Source: Streptomyces sp. NBC_00691
GTDB lineage: Bacteria; Actinomycetota; Actinomycetes; Streptomycetales; Streptomycetaceae
Assembly (NCBI RefSeq): GCF_036226665.1
Contig: NZ_CP109007.1
Location: forward strand, 7,874,001-7,938,000
Direction: 5' to 3'
DNA: 64,000 nucleotides
A program made the position numbers and the translations under genes. Of this stretch, positions 1 to 7,629 are shown piece by piece; the stretch's first letter is position 1, and each line of letters starts with the position of its first letter. Under the pieces are notes generated by a model. That model ran no database searches. It saw only the letters and a program-made list of their open reading frames with translations, and was not told the DNA's origin.

Positions 1-47
1 GGTCGGTGCTCCGGCCGTCGGAAAGCGGAGAAGGGGAACTCCTCGCC

Positions 48-593
48 ATGAGCGACGGCACGGTCATCACGGTCAGCAGCAACGGCACGTACACGTTCAC
101 CAAGCCCAACCGCGAGGGCATCACCCTCCTCGCCGGGCTCGGCGTGGAGGGCGACGTCCATGCGGGCGTGACCGTCAAGCACAGGTCGCGCGTCGCCCAG
201 GACCCGACACAGCCGAACCTGCGTCAGGTCCACCTCATCCACGCGGAGCTCTTCGACGACGTCGCCGACGCCGGCTTCGAGGTCGCTCCCGGCGACCTCG
301 GCGAGAACGTCACCACACGGGGGATCGACCTCCTCGGCCTGCCCACCGGTACCCGTCTGCACCTCGGCGCGGAGGCCGTCGTGGAGATCACCGGACTCCG
401 CAACCCGTGCGCCCAGATCGACGCCTTCCAGCACGGACTGCTCAAGCAGGTGGTCGGCCGTGACGCGAACGGCGAGATCGTGCGCAAGGCCGGGATCATG
501 GGCGTCGTGCTGGCCGGCGGCGACGTCCGCCCCGGCGACCCGATCCGCGCCGAGCTGCCGGAGGGCCCGCACCGTCCGCTGGAGAAGGTCTGA
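48..593 (+). CDS. MOSC domain protein (YiiM-like)
   Basis: The protein (181 aa) reads as a single MOSC domain, the beta-barrel found in molybdenum-cofactor sulfurases and in YiiM-type proteins that handle molybdopterin-linked sulfur or hydroxylaminopurine detoxification. Support comes from the early G-V-E-G-D segment, the R-Q-V-H-L-I stretch, the P-G-D-L-G-E-N-V-T-T motif, and a Cys in R-N-P-C-A-Q-I near residue 120, where the family has its sulfur-carrying cysteine. I chose the ATG at 48 because GGAGAAGGGG lies about 10 bases upstream; a longer reading from position 6 adds only low-quality residues. It stands alone, convergent with the next gene. The exact substrate is unknown. Confidence 0.85.
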   Translation: MSDGTVITVSSNGTYTFTKPNREGITLLAGLGVEGDVHAGVTVKHRSRVAQDPTQPNLRQVHLIHAELFDDVADAGFEVAPGDLGENVTTRGIDLLGLPTGTRLHLGAEAVVEITGLRNPCAQIDAFQHGLLKQVVGRDANGEIVRKAGIMGVVLAGGDVRPGDPIRAELPEGPHRPLEKV

Positions 594-629
594 GCGACGG
601 GCGCCGGGGCTCCTCCGGGGCCCTCGGGC

Positions 630-2018
630 TCACCCCTCCAAGGCGCAGGAGTCGACCACGTCACCGCTCGCGGGCCGGGTGATCGTCCGGTCCGCCGGGG
701 GAGCCGTACCCCTCTCGACCCAGCCCGTCAGCGCGTCGAACGCGGAGCGGTAGCACGGCAGGATCGGACGCAGACGGTCCGGATACGTGTCGTACAGACC
801 GTCGGTGTGCGTCCCGCCCTGCACCGTGTAGAACCGGTGCAGCCCGCCCCGGCCCCGCTCGTCGATCATCCGCGCGTACACGTCCGAGTCCGTGGCGAGC
901 GGCAGCAGCGTGTCGAGGTCGCCGTGGAGGGTGATGAGCGGCTTGCCGATGCGACCGGTGAGCGCGACCTTCGCCACCGCGCGGTGGACGGAAGCGGGCC
1001 GGGAGGCGTAGTCGTACGCGGCGTCCGAGGCACAGGGCGCGAAGATCTGTTCCACGGTCCCGCCGGCGGTGGAACCGGGGCAGGCGGGATCGTACGTGGG
1101 GTCGAACTCGGCGCGGAAGATCTTCTGGGTCAGCCCCCAGTACGCCTTCTCGTAGTACGGCCACAGGAAGCGCGAACCGGGCGCGAAGCCCGCCGCGATC
1201 AGATCCTCGTCGGAGGCCTGTCCGAGCGACCGGGCCACCGTCACGGGCAGGCTCGTCAGGAGGTTGGGCCCGCGGGAGGTCCACAGCACGCCCTCCCAGT
1301 CGACCCCGCCGTCGTACAGCTCGGGCCGGTTCTCCAGCTGCCAGCGCGTCAGATAGCCGCCGTTGGAGATGCCCGTCATGTACGTACGCTCCGGGGCGCT
1401 GCCGTAACGCTGCCGAGCCGCCTTCTTCGCTGCCCGCGTCAGCTCCGTCACCCGGCGGTTCCACTCGGCGACCGCGTCGCCGGGACCGCGCCCGTCGGTG
1501 AAGAAGTCCGGCCCCGTGTTGCCCTTGTCGGTGGCGGCGTAGGCGAAGCCCGCGGCGAGGACCTGGTCGGAGATCAGCGCGTCCGTGGAGTACTGGCGCC
1601 GGGTGCCGGGCGCGCCGGTGACGACGAGGCCACCGTTCCAGCGGTCGGGCAGCCGGATGACGAACTGGGCGTCGTGCGCCCAGCCGTGGGTGGCGTTGAG
1701 CCGCGAGTCGTCGGGGAAGTAGCCGTCGATCTGGACGCCGGGGACGCCCGAGGGGTGACGGGACCCCAGGGCGGCGAGCCCGGCCTGGTCAGCGGTGTCG
1801 GTGTACGGCGTGCCCGCGAGCCCGGCGGTCGTCAGATCCGCCAGGCAGGCGGACTGCTGGTGCTCGGCGCCGGGAACGTGGAGCCGGTCCTGACGCGCGC
1901 AGTGCGCGGGGGTGCCCGCCCCTGCCTGCTCCTCCGCCCCTGCGGGACCCGCGGGAGCCAGGACGGTGACGGCGGTCAGGAGCGCTGCGAACAGCGGGAC
2001 GCCTGGGAACAGGCGCAT
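630..2018 (-). CDS. Secreted tannase/feruloyl-esterase-like alpha/beta hydrolase
   Basis: This 462-aa protein has a Sec signal peptide (Arg near the N-terminus, hydrophobic core at about residues 8-20, A-G-A cleavage near 28) and should be exported. A nucleophile elbow G-I-S-N-G-G-Y sits near residue 217; an acid candidate H-G-D-L-D-T (about 364) and a His candidate G-G-T-H-T-D-G (about 403) complete a serine-hydrolase triad. The layout resembles the tannase/feruloyl esterase and 3-hydroxybutyrate-oligomer hydrolase group. Several Cys residues could form disulfides, as usual for an exported enzyme. The ATG at 2018 has GGAGG about 5 bases upstream. The substrate could be a plant phenolic ester or a polyester oligomer; the sequence alone does not decide. 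Confidence 0.75.
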   Translation of the reverse strand: MRLFPGVPLFAALLTAVTVLAPAGPAGAEEQAGAGTPAHCARQDRLHVPGAEHQQSACLADLTTAGLAGTPYTDTADQAGLAALGSRHPSGVPGVQIDGYFPDDSRLNATHGWAHDAQFVIRLPDRWNGGLVVTGAPGTRRQYSTDALISDQVLAAGFAYAATDKGNTGPDFFTDGRGPGDAVAEWNRRVTELTRAAKKAARQRYGSAPERTYMTGISNGGYLTRWQLENRPELYDGGVDWEGVLWTSRGPNLLTSLPVTVARSLGQASDEDLIAAGFAPGSRFLWPYYEKAYWGLTQKIFRAEFDPTYDPACPGSTAGGTVEQIFAPCASDAAYDYASRPASVHRAVAKVALTGRIGKPLITLHGDLDTLLPLATDSDVYARMIDERGRGGLHRFYTVQGGTHTDGLYDTYPDRLRPILPCYRSAFDALTGWVERGTAPPADRTITRPASGDVVDSCALEG

Positions 2019-2183
2019 GGAGGCCTCCGAGGGGGCGAGGGAAAGGGATGCGGCGCCACATCGTGCGGCGCACCCTCACCACCGGGCCATGGTCCCGGAC
2101 CACACCTCGGGCCGTCGGGTGGTGTGGACCGGCATGACACCCTCGCCGCGCGCCTCTGGAGAAGGACGAAGGCACTGTCGGCG

Positions 2184-2210
2184 GCCGACCAGGCCGACCA
2201 GGCCGACCAG
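2184..2210. repeat. Three perfect tandem copies of GCCGACCAG
   Basis: A 9-bp unit is repeated three times without change, eight bases past the stop codon of the following minus-strand gene and in the 198-bp gap before the esterase start. It is probably replication slippage; no function is visible. Confidence 0.8.
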
Positions 2211-2217
2211 GACCCGA

Positions 2218-3261
2218 TCAGGAAGGCCGGACGGCCATCGCGTCGAGCCCCTCCAGCAGCGCCGGCAGCCGCGGACCGCGGGCGACCGGCAGGACCTCGC
2301 CCGGCAGCTCGTCGAGCAGGACGAAGGCCATGTCGTCGGGACGCGCCACCAGCGACCAGCCGGGGCCGTCCGCGCGCAACGTCCGCACGCCGCCGTCCGT
2401 ACCGGAGTCGGAGGACCGCACCCGTCCGACCGGCGGCGGCTCCTCCAGATAGCCGCGCAGCTCGTCGAGGGCGCGGCGGACCCCGGCGTACGGGTCGGCG
2501 GCGGCCGGTGCCGCGTCGGTGGACGGCGCGGTCGTCACCGACGCCGCCGTGCCGGTGGACGGAGCCGTGCTGGCGGGAGAGGACGCCTGAGCGGACGGCG
2601 CCGACTTCCGGGCGGAGGGCCTGTCGAACCACGTCGTGGGCCTGGGCGTGGTCTCGACCGGTGTCCCGGACGGGACGACGGGCGTGGACGGCGCCGTGAT
2701 CCCGGACGGCGCCGGTGTCCCGGACGGGGTCTCCGACCCTGTGCCGGGCGGCGCGTCGTCCGTCACCTGGCTCCGCCAGGCCGACCACTGGAGCGCCACC
2801 TCGTCCGCGCCGAGGCGCCGCTGGGCAGGTCCCCACGCGTCGCCGGACGGCGGTACCAGCGGCGCCGGGTCGCCCTCCTCGGGCTCCGGGTCGTGCGGGT
2901 CGGGCACGCCGGGCGCGCGGGTCGCCACCGCGAGCGGCCAGCCCGGCAGCCCGGCGACCACCGAGTGTTCGTCGGGGGAGAGGTCGTAGGCCATACCGCA
3001 GTCCCAGGAGGCGATGGCCACCGCGACCAGTGACACATCGTCCACGACGACCGTCCACCGCGCGCCGAGCCCGTCCTGGCCGAACACGAGCCCGTACCCC
3101 TCGGCGTACGGCTGGAGCCCGAGGGCCGCGCAGGCCGCCGGGTAGTCGTCGCCGAGGACGCTCGGGAAACGCGCGGGCGTCAGAAGTGCCGCGGTCAGCA
3201 CGAACAGCGCGTCGGCAGCGCCCTCGCCCTCGGCCTCGGCGATCGGGTCCGTCCCAGCCAC
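2218..3261 (-). CDS. Hypothetical protein, Pro/Ser/Thr-rich middle
   Basis: I do not recognise this 347-aa protein. The first 150 residues look folded (acidic N-terminus, then A-L-F-V-L-T-A-A-L-L and G-M-A-Y-D-L-S-P-D-E-H). The middle, about residues 190-265, is low-complexity Pro/Thr/Ser/Gly and probably disordered. The last 80 residues form a second compact segment with A-F-V-L-L-D-E-L-P-G-E. No signal peptide or membrane helix is seen, so it is probably cytoplasmic. The GTG at 3261 is chosen because GGGGAGG lies about 6 bases upstream; the longer upstream reading is Arg-rich and looks non-coding. It precedes the esterase on the same strand with a 199-bp gap, so co-transcription is uncertain. 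Confidence 0.7.
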   Translation of the reverse strand: MAGTDPIAEAEGEGAADALFVLTAALLTPARFPSVLGDDYPAACAALGLQPYAEGYGLVFGQDGLGARWTVVVDDVSLVAVAIASWDCGMAYDLSPDEHSVVAGLPGWPLAVATRAPGVPDPHDPEPEEGDPAPLVPPSGDAWGPAQRRLGADEVALQWSAWRSQVTDDAPPGTGSETPSGTPAPSGITAPSTPVVPSGTPVETTPRPTTWFDRPSARKSAPSAQASSPASTAPSTGTAASVTTAPSTDAAPAAADPYAGVRRALDELRGYLEEPPPVGRVRSSDSGTDGGVRTLRADGPGWSLVARPDDMAFVLLDELPGEVLPVARGPRLPALLEGLDAMAVRPS

Positions 3262-3412
3262 GCATGCCTCCCCATCTGGTTGTCGGCGCACCTTAACCAG
3301 TGAGCAGGGAGGCCTGTCCATAGCCCGGCGCCGTGACCTGCATCGCCGTACGGGTCCGGGCCGGGCGACAGACCGCGGCGGCGGCGTGCCCCGGCCCGCC
3401 CCGTACCGAGGG

Positions 3413-3748
3413 CTATGCCTCGGCCGGCGGTCGCCCCGCCGGGTCCTCCCGCAGGCCGAGGAGCGAGCGGGCCACCGCCCTCGGCGACTCGTTCCGTTCC
3501 CTGGCGAGGGTGAGGACGGCCCGGCAGGCCAGTTCGTTGACGCCGAACGACAGCATCCCGGGGGAGACCCGGCTGGCCGCCTCCTCGGCGCGAGCCGGAT
3601 CGTCCTCGGCGGACGCGGCCACGTACTCGGCGGCCGCCTCGAAGAGGTTGTGCCCCTGCCGCGGGCGCGGTGGCGCCGGCGCGGCGGCCTCGGGGGCCCG
3701 CCGGGCGGACGGAAGGAGCCTCCGCAGTCTTTCGGGTACCCGTGCCAC
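3413..3748 (-). CDS. Small hypothetical protein
   Basis: The 111-aa product is unrecognised. It starts with a basic patch (R-V-P-E-R-L-R-R-L-L) followed by a Pro/Ala linker and then a helical, acidic stretch with N-L-F-E-A-A-A-E-Y-V and later V-N-E-L-A-C-R-A-V. It has no membrane helix or signal peptide. The GTG at 3748 is preceded by GGAAAGG at a reasonable distance; starts further upstream run into the end of the kinase gene. It lies on the same strand as the kinase at 3835-5805 and 86 bases downstream of it, so it may be read from the same transcript. Coding potential rests mainly on codon third-position GC and length. Confidence 0.55.
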   Translation of the reverse strand: MARVPERLRRLLPSARRAPEAAAPAPPRPRQGHNLFEAAAEYVAASAEDDPARAEEAASRVSPGMLSFGVNELACRAVLTLARERNESPRAVARSLLGLREDPAGRPPAEA

Positions 3749-3834
3749 GCCGCACCGCCTTTCCCGGGCACGACTGCCCGGCACATCCACGGTAGTCAGT
3801 GCAGTGCCGCGAAAGAAGGGTGCGTTGGGGTCTG

Positions 3835-5805
3835 TCAGGGAGCCCCACCGCTGGTGGGCCACTGCTGGGCAGGCGGTGTGGCGTCGCTGAGGAGCGGGAG
3901 GTTCCTCTCGACGGCCTTCTTCCAGGAGCCGTCGTCGATCATCTTCTGGAGTGCCCGTCGGACGGCGCCGTTCGCGTCGCCGCCCTCCGGAACGCCGATG
4001 CCGTAGGGCTCGTCGCTGACGCTGAAACCGGCGAGCTTGAACCGGCCCTTGTACGTGTCTCGCGCCGCGTACCCGGCGAGCAGCGTGTTGTCGGTGGTGA
4101 CGGCGTCGACGGCGCCCGTGGCGAGGTCGTCGATGCAGCGGGAGTGGCTGTCCCGGGTCACGACCTGTGCCTGGGGGGCGAGCTTCGTCCGGATCAGCAG
4201 CGCGGTACTGGAACCGGTGGCCGTGCAGACCTTCCGGCCGTCGAGATCCGTCGGGCGCTTGACCGTGGTGTCGTCCGAGGGGAGCAGGACGTCCTGATGG
4301 GCCATGAAGTAGGGGCCGACGAAGTCGACCTTCTGGTCCCGCAGGGAGTTGTACGTGTACGTGGCCACGACGAGGTCGACGTCCCCGCCGGTCAGGAGCG
4401 ACTCGCGCAGGGAGCTCCGGGCCTCCTTCCAGACGATGTCGGCGGGAGCGTGCCCGAGCACGCGGGCGACGTAGGTCGCCACGTCCACGTCGAGACCCGC
4501 GTACGTGCCGTCCGGGTTCTTGAAGCCGAGTCCGGGCTGGTCGAACTTGATGCCGATGGTGATCTTGGCTCCGCCGGTCGGGTCGGCGCCGGACGCGCCC
4601 GTGGCGGGCGTGGACGGTCCCGACGGTGAGGATCCCTGGCCGCTCGGCTTGCCCTCGGCACGATCGCCGTCTCCGTCGTCCTTCGTGCCTCCGAGCGGGA
4701 GGAGGTTCCAGACGAGCACACCGCTGAGGACGACGGCCGCCCCCGCGACCGCCGCGTACATCCCGCCGCGCCGTCTGTGCGCCGTCGGCGGCCGGGCCGG
4801 GAGCGGGGGCGCGAGGGGGAAGGAGGTGGCGGTGTCCGCGCCCGCGTCGACGGCGGGGCGTCCGTCGCCCGGGCCCGCATGCGGAACCCGTTCCCGCGGC
4901 TCAGGCCGCGGCTGCGCTCGATGCGGGGGCCGAGGCGGAGACGGGGTCTCCGGCCCCGGCCGGTGGTGGGCGTCCGTTCCGGCACGGGCCTCCACGTCGG
5001 CGAGCATCCGGTCCAGGGCCTCGCCGTCCGGGCGCGCCGCCGGATCCCGTACCAGCACGTTCGTCAGGACCCGGGTCAGCGCCCCGGCCCGCAGGGGCGG
5101 CGGCACGTCCTCGCCGAGGACGGCCGCGAGCGTGGCGAGCGTGTTCGCGCGTCGCAGCGGATGGTGGCCCTCCACCGCGACGTACAGCGTCATGGCCAGC
5201 GACCAGAGGTCGGCGGCGGGCCCGCCCTCCTCGCCGCTGACGCGCTCGGGCGCCATGTAGTCGGGCGTGCCGATGATGGACCCGGCGGCGGTGAGGGCGG
5301 TGGCCCCGTGGATCGCCGCGATGCCGAAGTCGGTCAGGACCGGCTGCCCGTCGGGCCGCAGCAGGACGTTCGGCGGCTTGATGTCCCGGTGCTGGATGCC
5401 CACCGCGTGGGCCGCCCGAAGTCCCGCGAGGATTCCGCGCCCCAGAGTCGCCGCCTCGCCGACGGTGAGTTCACCGCGGTCGAGGCGGTCCTGGAGGGAA
5501 CCGCCGGGGACCAGTTCCATGACGAGCCAGGGGTACGTGCCCTCCCCGCCGTCCACGATGTGATGGATGGTCACCACCTGGGGGTGCGCCACGCGCGCGA
5601 GTGCCCGGGCCTCACGCAGAACCCGGATGCGGAGTTCGCGGGCGGCCTCGGGGTCGTACTCGGCCAGTGCGGGGTCGGGCGGGCGGACCTCCTTGAGGGC
5701 CACCTCACGATGGAGCGCGAGGTCCATGGCACGCCACACGGTGCCCATACCGCCCCCGCCGAGCCGCTCCATCAGCTCGAACCGATCGTCGACCACCCGC
5801 GCCAC
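3835..5805 (-). CDS. Membrane Ser/Thr protein kinase with extracellular solute-binding (SBP_bac_3) domain
   Basis: Residues 8 to about 265 form a Hanks-type kinase: glycine loop G-G-G-G-M-G-T-V, invariant Lys at 38 (A-L-K-E-V), catalytic H-R-D-I-K-P-P-N, T-D-F-G-I-A, and M-A-P-E-R. A Pro-rich linker leads to one transmembrane helix at about 348-368. A second Pro/Ser linker is followed by a polar-amino-acid ABC-type periplasmic binding domain from about 415 to the end (G-L-D-V-D-V-A-T-Y, then Y-T-Y-N-S-L-R-D-Q-K-V-D-F-V). So the ligand-binding part is outside the cell and the kinase inside, as in a receptor kinase. The GTG start has GGAGGGGG about 6 bases upstream. No transporter permease is nearby, so the binding domain probably senses rather than feeds import. 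The ligand is unknown; the fold suggests an amino acid. Confidence 0.92.
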   Translation of the reverse strand: MARVVDDRFELMERLGGGGMGTVWRAMDLALHREVALKEVRPPDPALAEYDPEAARELRIRVLREARALARVAHPQVVTIHHIVDGGEGTYPWLVMELVPGGSLQDRLDRGELTVGEAATLGRGILAGLRAAHAVGIQHRDIKPPNVLLRPDGQPVLTDFGIAAIHGATALTAAGSIIGTPDYMAPERVSGEEGGPAADLWSLAMTLYVAVEGHHPLRRANTLATLAAVLGEDVPPPLRAGALTRVLTNVLVRDPAARPDGEALDRMLADVEARAGTDAHHRPGPETPSPPRPPHRAQPRPEPRERVPHAGPGDGRPAVDAGADTATSFPLAPPLPARPPTAHRRRGGMYAAVAGAAVVLSGVLVWNLLPLGGTKDDGDGDRAEGKPSGQGSSPSGPSTPATGASGADPTGGAKITIGIKFDQPGLGFKNPDGTYAGLDVDVATYVARVLGHAPADIVWKEARSSLRESLLTGGDVDLVVATYTYNSLRDQKVDFVGPYFMAHQDVLLPSDDTTVKRPTDLDGRKVCTATGSSTALLIRTKLAPQAQVVTRDSHSRCIDDLATGAVDAVTTDNTLLAGYAARDTYKGRFKLAGFSVSDEPYGIGVPEGGDANGAVRRALQKMIDDGSWKKAVERNLPLLSDATPPAQQWPTSGGAP

Positions 5806-5961
5806 TCAATGCCCCCTCCGTCACACCACCGGCTTTGCCCGACTCTGCCACATCCGGGCGAGCTATCCGGTCGGATCAAGTACGGGGCCAGGGGGCCCTC
5901 TTCGGGCCTGTCCGGTCCGTTCGCGCTCCGTACGGAAGTACGGAGCGCGAGCATCCGTGCC

Positions 5962-6570
5962 TCAGTTCTCCCGTACGGCCATGGCCAGGTAGCGGGCGTC
6001 CTCGTCGACGTAACCGACGAGCCGCCAGCCGGCCTCGGCGAGTACGGGACGCAGCCGGGGTTCGGCGCGCAGGTCGTCGGGGGTGATCCGACGGCCGTGG
6101 CGGGCCGCGAGGGCCGCGCGACCGATCGGGTGGAAGAGCGCGAGCCGGCCGCCGGGCCGCACGACGCGGGCGAGTTCCCGCAGATCGGCCACGGGATCCG
6201 CGAGATGGGAGACGAGCCCCGCGCCGAAGACCGCGTCGAGCGCGCCGTCGCGCACCGGCAGGCGTCCGACGTCGGTGAGCAGCAGCGTCGCCGTTCCGGC
6301 CGTGCCGCCGCGCCCGGCGGCGACGGCCCGCGCGAGCATCTCGGGGGTGAGGTCGGCTCCGAGTACGGTGCCGGACGAGCCGACGGCCTCGCGGAGCGGT
6401 GTGAGGGCGCGTCCGGTCCCGCAGCCGGCGTCGAGCACCGCGTCGCCCGGGCGCAGGCCGAGTTCCCTCACCGCGGCCGCGTACGCGGGGCCGTCGTCGG
6501 GAAAGCGGCTGTCCCAGTCGGCGGCGCGGGCGCCGAAGAACTCTCGGACGTGTGTGGGGTCATCGCTCAT
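5962..6570 (-). CDS. Class I SAM-dependent methyltransferase
   Basis: The 202-aa protein has the Rossmann signature D-A-V-L-D-A-G-C-G-T-G (motif I), followed by G-A-D-L-T-P-E-M-L (post-I acidic position), a motif near L-P-V-R-D-G-A-L-D-A-V-F-G-A-G, and R-V-V-R-P-G-G-R-L-A-L-F, all typical of small-molecule methyltransferases of the Methyltransf_11 kind. No substrate-specific domain is visible. The ATG at 6570 gives the family-like opening M-S-D-D-P; its ribosome site is weak, so a leaderless or longer form is possible. It is transcribed divergently from the MHYT gene and ends 156 bases before the kinase start, so it may be its own unit. Confidence 0.88.
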   Translation of the reverse strand: MSDDPTHVREFFGARAADWDSRFPDDGPAYAAAVRELGLRPGDAVLDAGCGTGRALTPLREAVGSSGTVLGADLTPEMLARAVAAGRGGTAGTATLLLTDVGRLPVRDGALDAVFGAGLVSHLADPVADLRELARVVRPGGRLALFHPIGRAALAARHGRRITPDDLRAEPRLRPVLAEAGWRLVGYVDEDARYLAMAVREN

Positions 6571-6655
6571 ACGCCCATGATTCCGTACCCGGAGGAGTGA
6601 CCGTCGTCTGTGAACATTTTGTGTGCATCGTCTGCGTGCACGTTCGAGCCCGGTG

Positions 6656-6671
6656 TGATCGTTCGGGATCA
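6656..6671. promoter_or_regulatory. Short inverted repeat in divergent promoter region
   Basis: TGATC and GATCA flank a 6-base spacer within the 177-bp gap between the divergent methyltransferase and MHYT genes. Two copies of TGCGCCCC(C)TG follow closer to the MHYT start. This could be a regulator site; the short arms make chance possible. Confidence 0.25.
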
Positions 6672-6747
6672 TCTCTCTGTCATATTCCATCAGCTTTCGA
6701 AATGCGCCCCTGGTGCGCCCCCTGATGCGCACTAGCGTTCCGGAGCC

Positions 6748-7575
6748 ATGGGACACCTGGACCACGCCACCTTCGGCTGGCTGACACCTGTACTGGCGTA
6801 CGCGATGGCCTGCGTCGGCGCCGCCCTCGGGCTGCGCTGCACCGTTCGCGCCCTCGACGCGACCGGCCGCTCGCGTCGCAACTGGCTGCTCACCGCGGCC
6901 TCCGCGATCGGCACCGGCATCTGGACGATGCACTTCGTGGCGATGCTCGGCTTCGGCGTGGCCGGCACCGACATCCGCTACAACGTTCCGCTCACCCTTC
7001 TCAGCCTCGTCGTCGCGATGGTCGTCGTCGGCGTCGGGGTGTTCGCCGTCGGCTACGGACGCGACCGCGTCCGCTCGCTCCTGATCGGCGGACTCACCAC
7101 GGGTGTCGGCGTGGCGAGCATGCACTACATGGGCATGGTCGCCCTCCAGCTCCACGGTGAGGTCCACTTCGACCCCCTCTTCGTCGGCCTCTCCGTGCTC
7201 ATCGCCGTCGTCGCCGCCACCGCGGCCCTGTGGGCGGCCCTCAACATCCACTCGCCCGCCGCCGTGGCCGTCGCCTCGCTCGTGATGGGCGCGGCCGTCA
7301 CGAGCATGCACTACACCGGCATGTTCGCGGTGCGGGTGGACGTGGTCCCCTCGACCGCCACCCTCCCCGGCGCCACGCTCATGCAGTTCATCTTCCCGCT
7401 CGCCGTCGGCCTCGGCTCGTATCTCTTCATCACCTCCGCCTTCGTCGCCCTCTCGCCGACGGCCAAGGAGCGTGCGGCGTACGCCTCCGCCGGCCGCCTC
7501 ACCGACGACCGGGCGGTCGACGTCGCGCCTCCGGGCTTCCGGTCCGCCGAGGCCGTCCGCACATCGACGAGCTGA
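6748..7575 (+). CDS. MHYT-domain integral membrane sensor
   Basis: The protein (275 aa) has about seven hydrophobic helices and the three repeats that define MHYT proteins: M-H-F-V-A-M near residue 52, M-H-Y-M-G-M near 126, and M-H-Y-T-G-M near 189. In this family the Met/His residues are thought to bind a metal (copper is favoured) and sense oxygen, CO or NO. Unlike many MHYT proteins it has no GGDEF, EAL or kinase output domain; only a short cytoplasmic tail of about 45 residues follows the last helix. A CCGGAG site precedes the ATG by about 4 bases. It ends 54 bases before cvnA on the same strand, so it may sense a signal for the conservon. Confidence 0.93.
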   Translation: MGHLDHATFGWLTPVLAYAMACVGAALGLRCTVRALDATGRSRRNWLLTAASAIGTGIWTMHFVAMLGFGVAGTDIRYNVPLTLLSLVVAMVVVGVGVFAVGYGRDRVRSLLIGGLTTGVGVASMHYMGMVALQLHGEVHFDPLFVGLSVLIAVVAATAALWAALNIHSPAAVAVASLVMGAAVTSMHYTGMFAVRVDVVPSTATLPGATLMQFIFPLAVGLGSYLFITSAFVALSPTAKERAAYASAGRLTDDRAVDVAPPGFRSAEAVRTSTS

Positions 7576-7629
7576 ACCGAACCCCGTACGCCACGCACCA
7601 GAGACCGTCGCAGCCGGAACGAGGAGGCC

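Noticed and set aside
6640..6672. A tRNA-like GTTCGAGCCC T-loop motif
   Set aside because: No matching acceptor, D or anticodon arms can be built around it.
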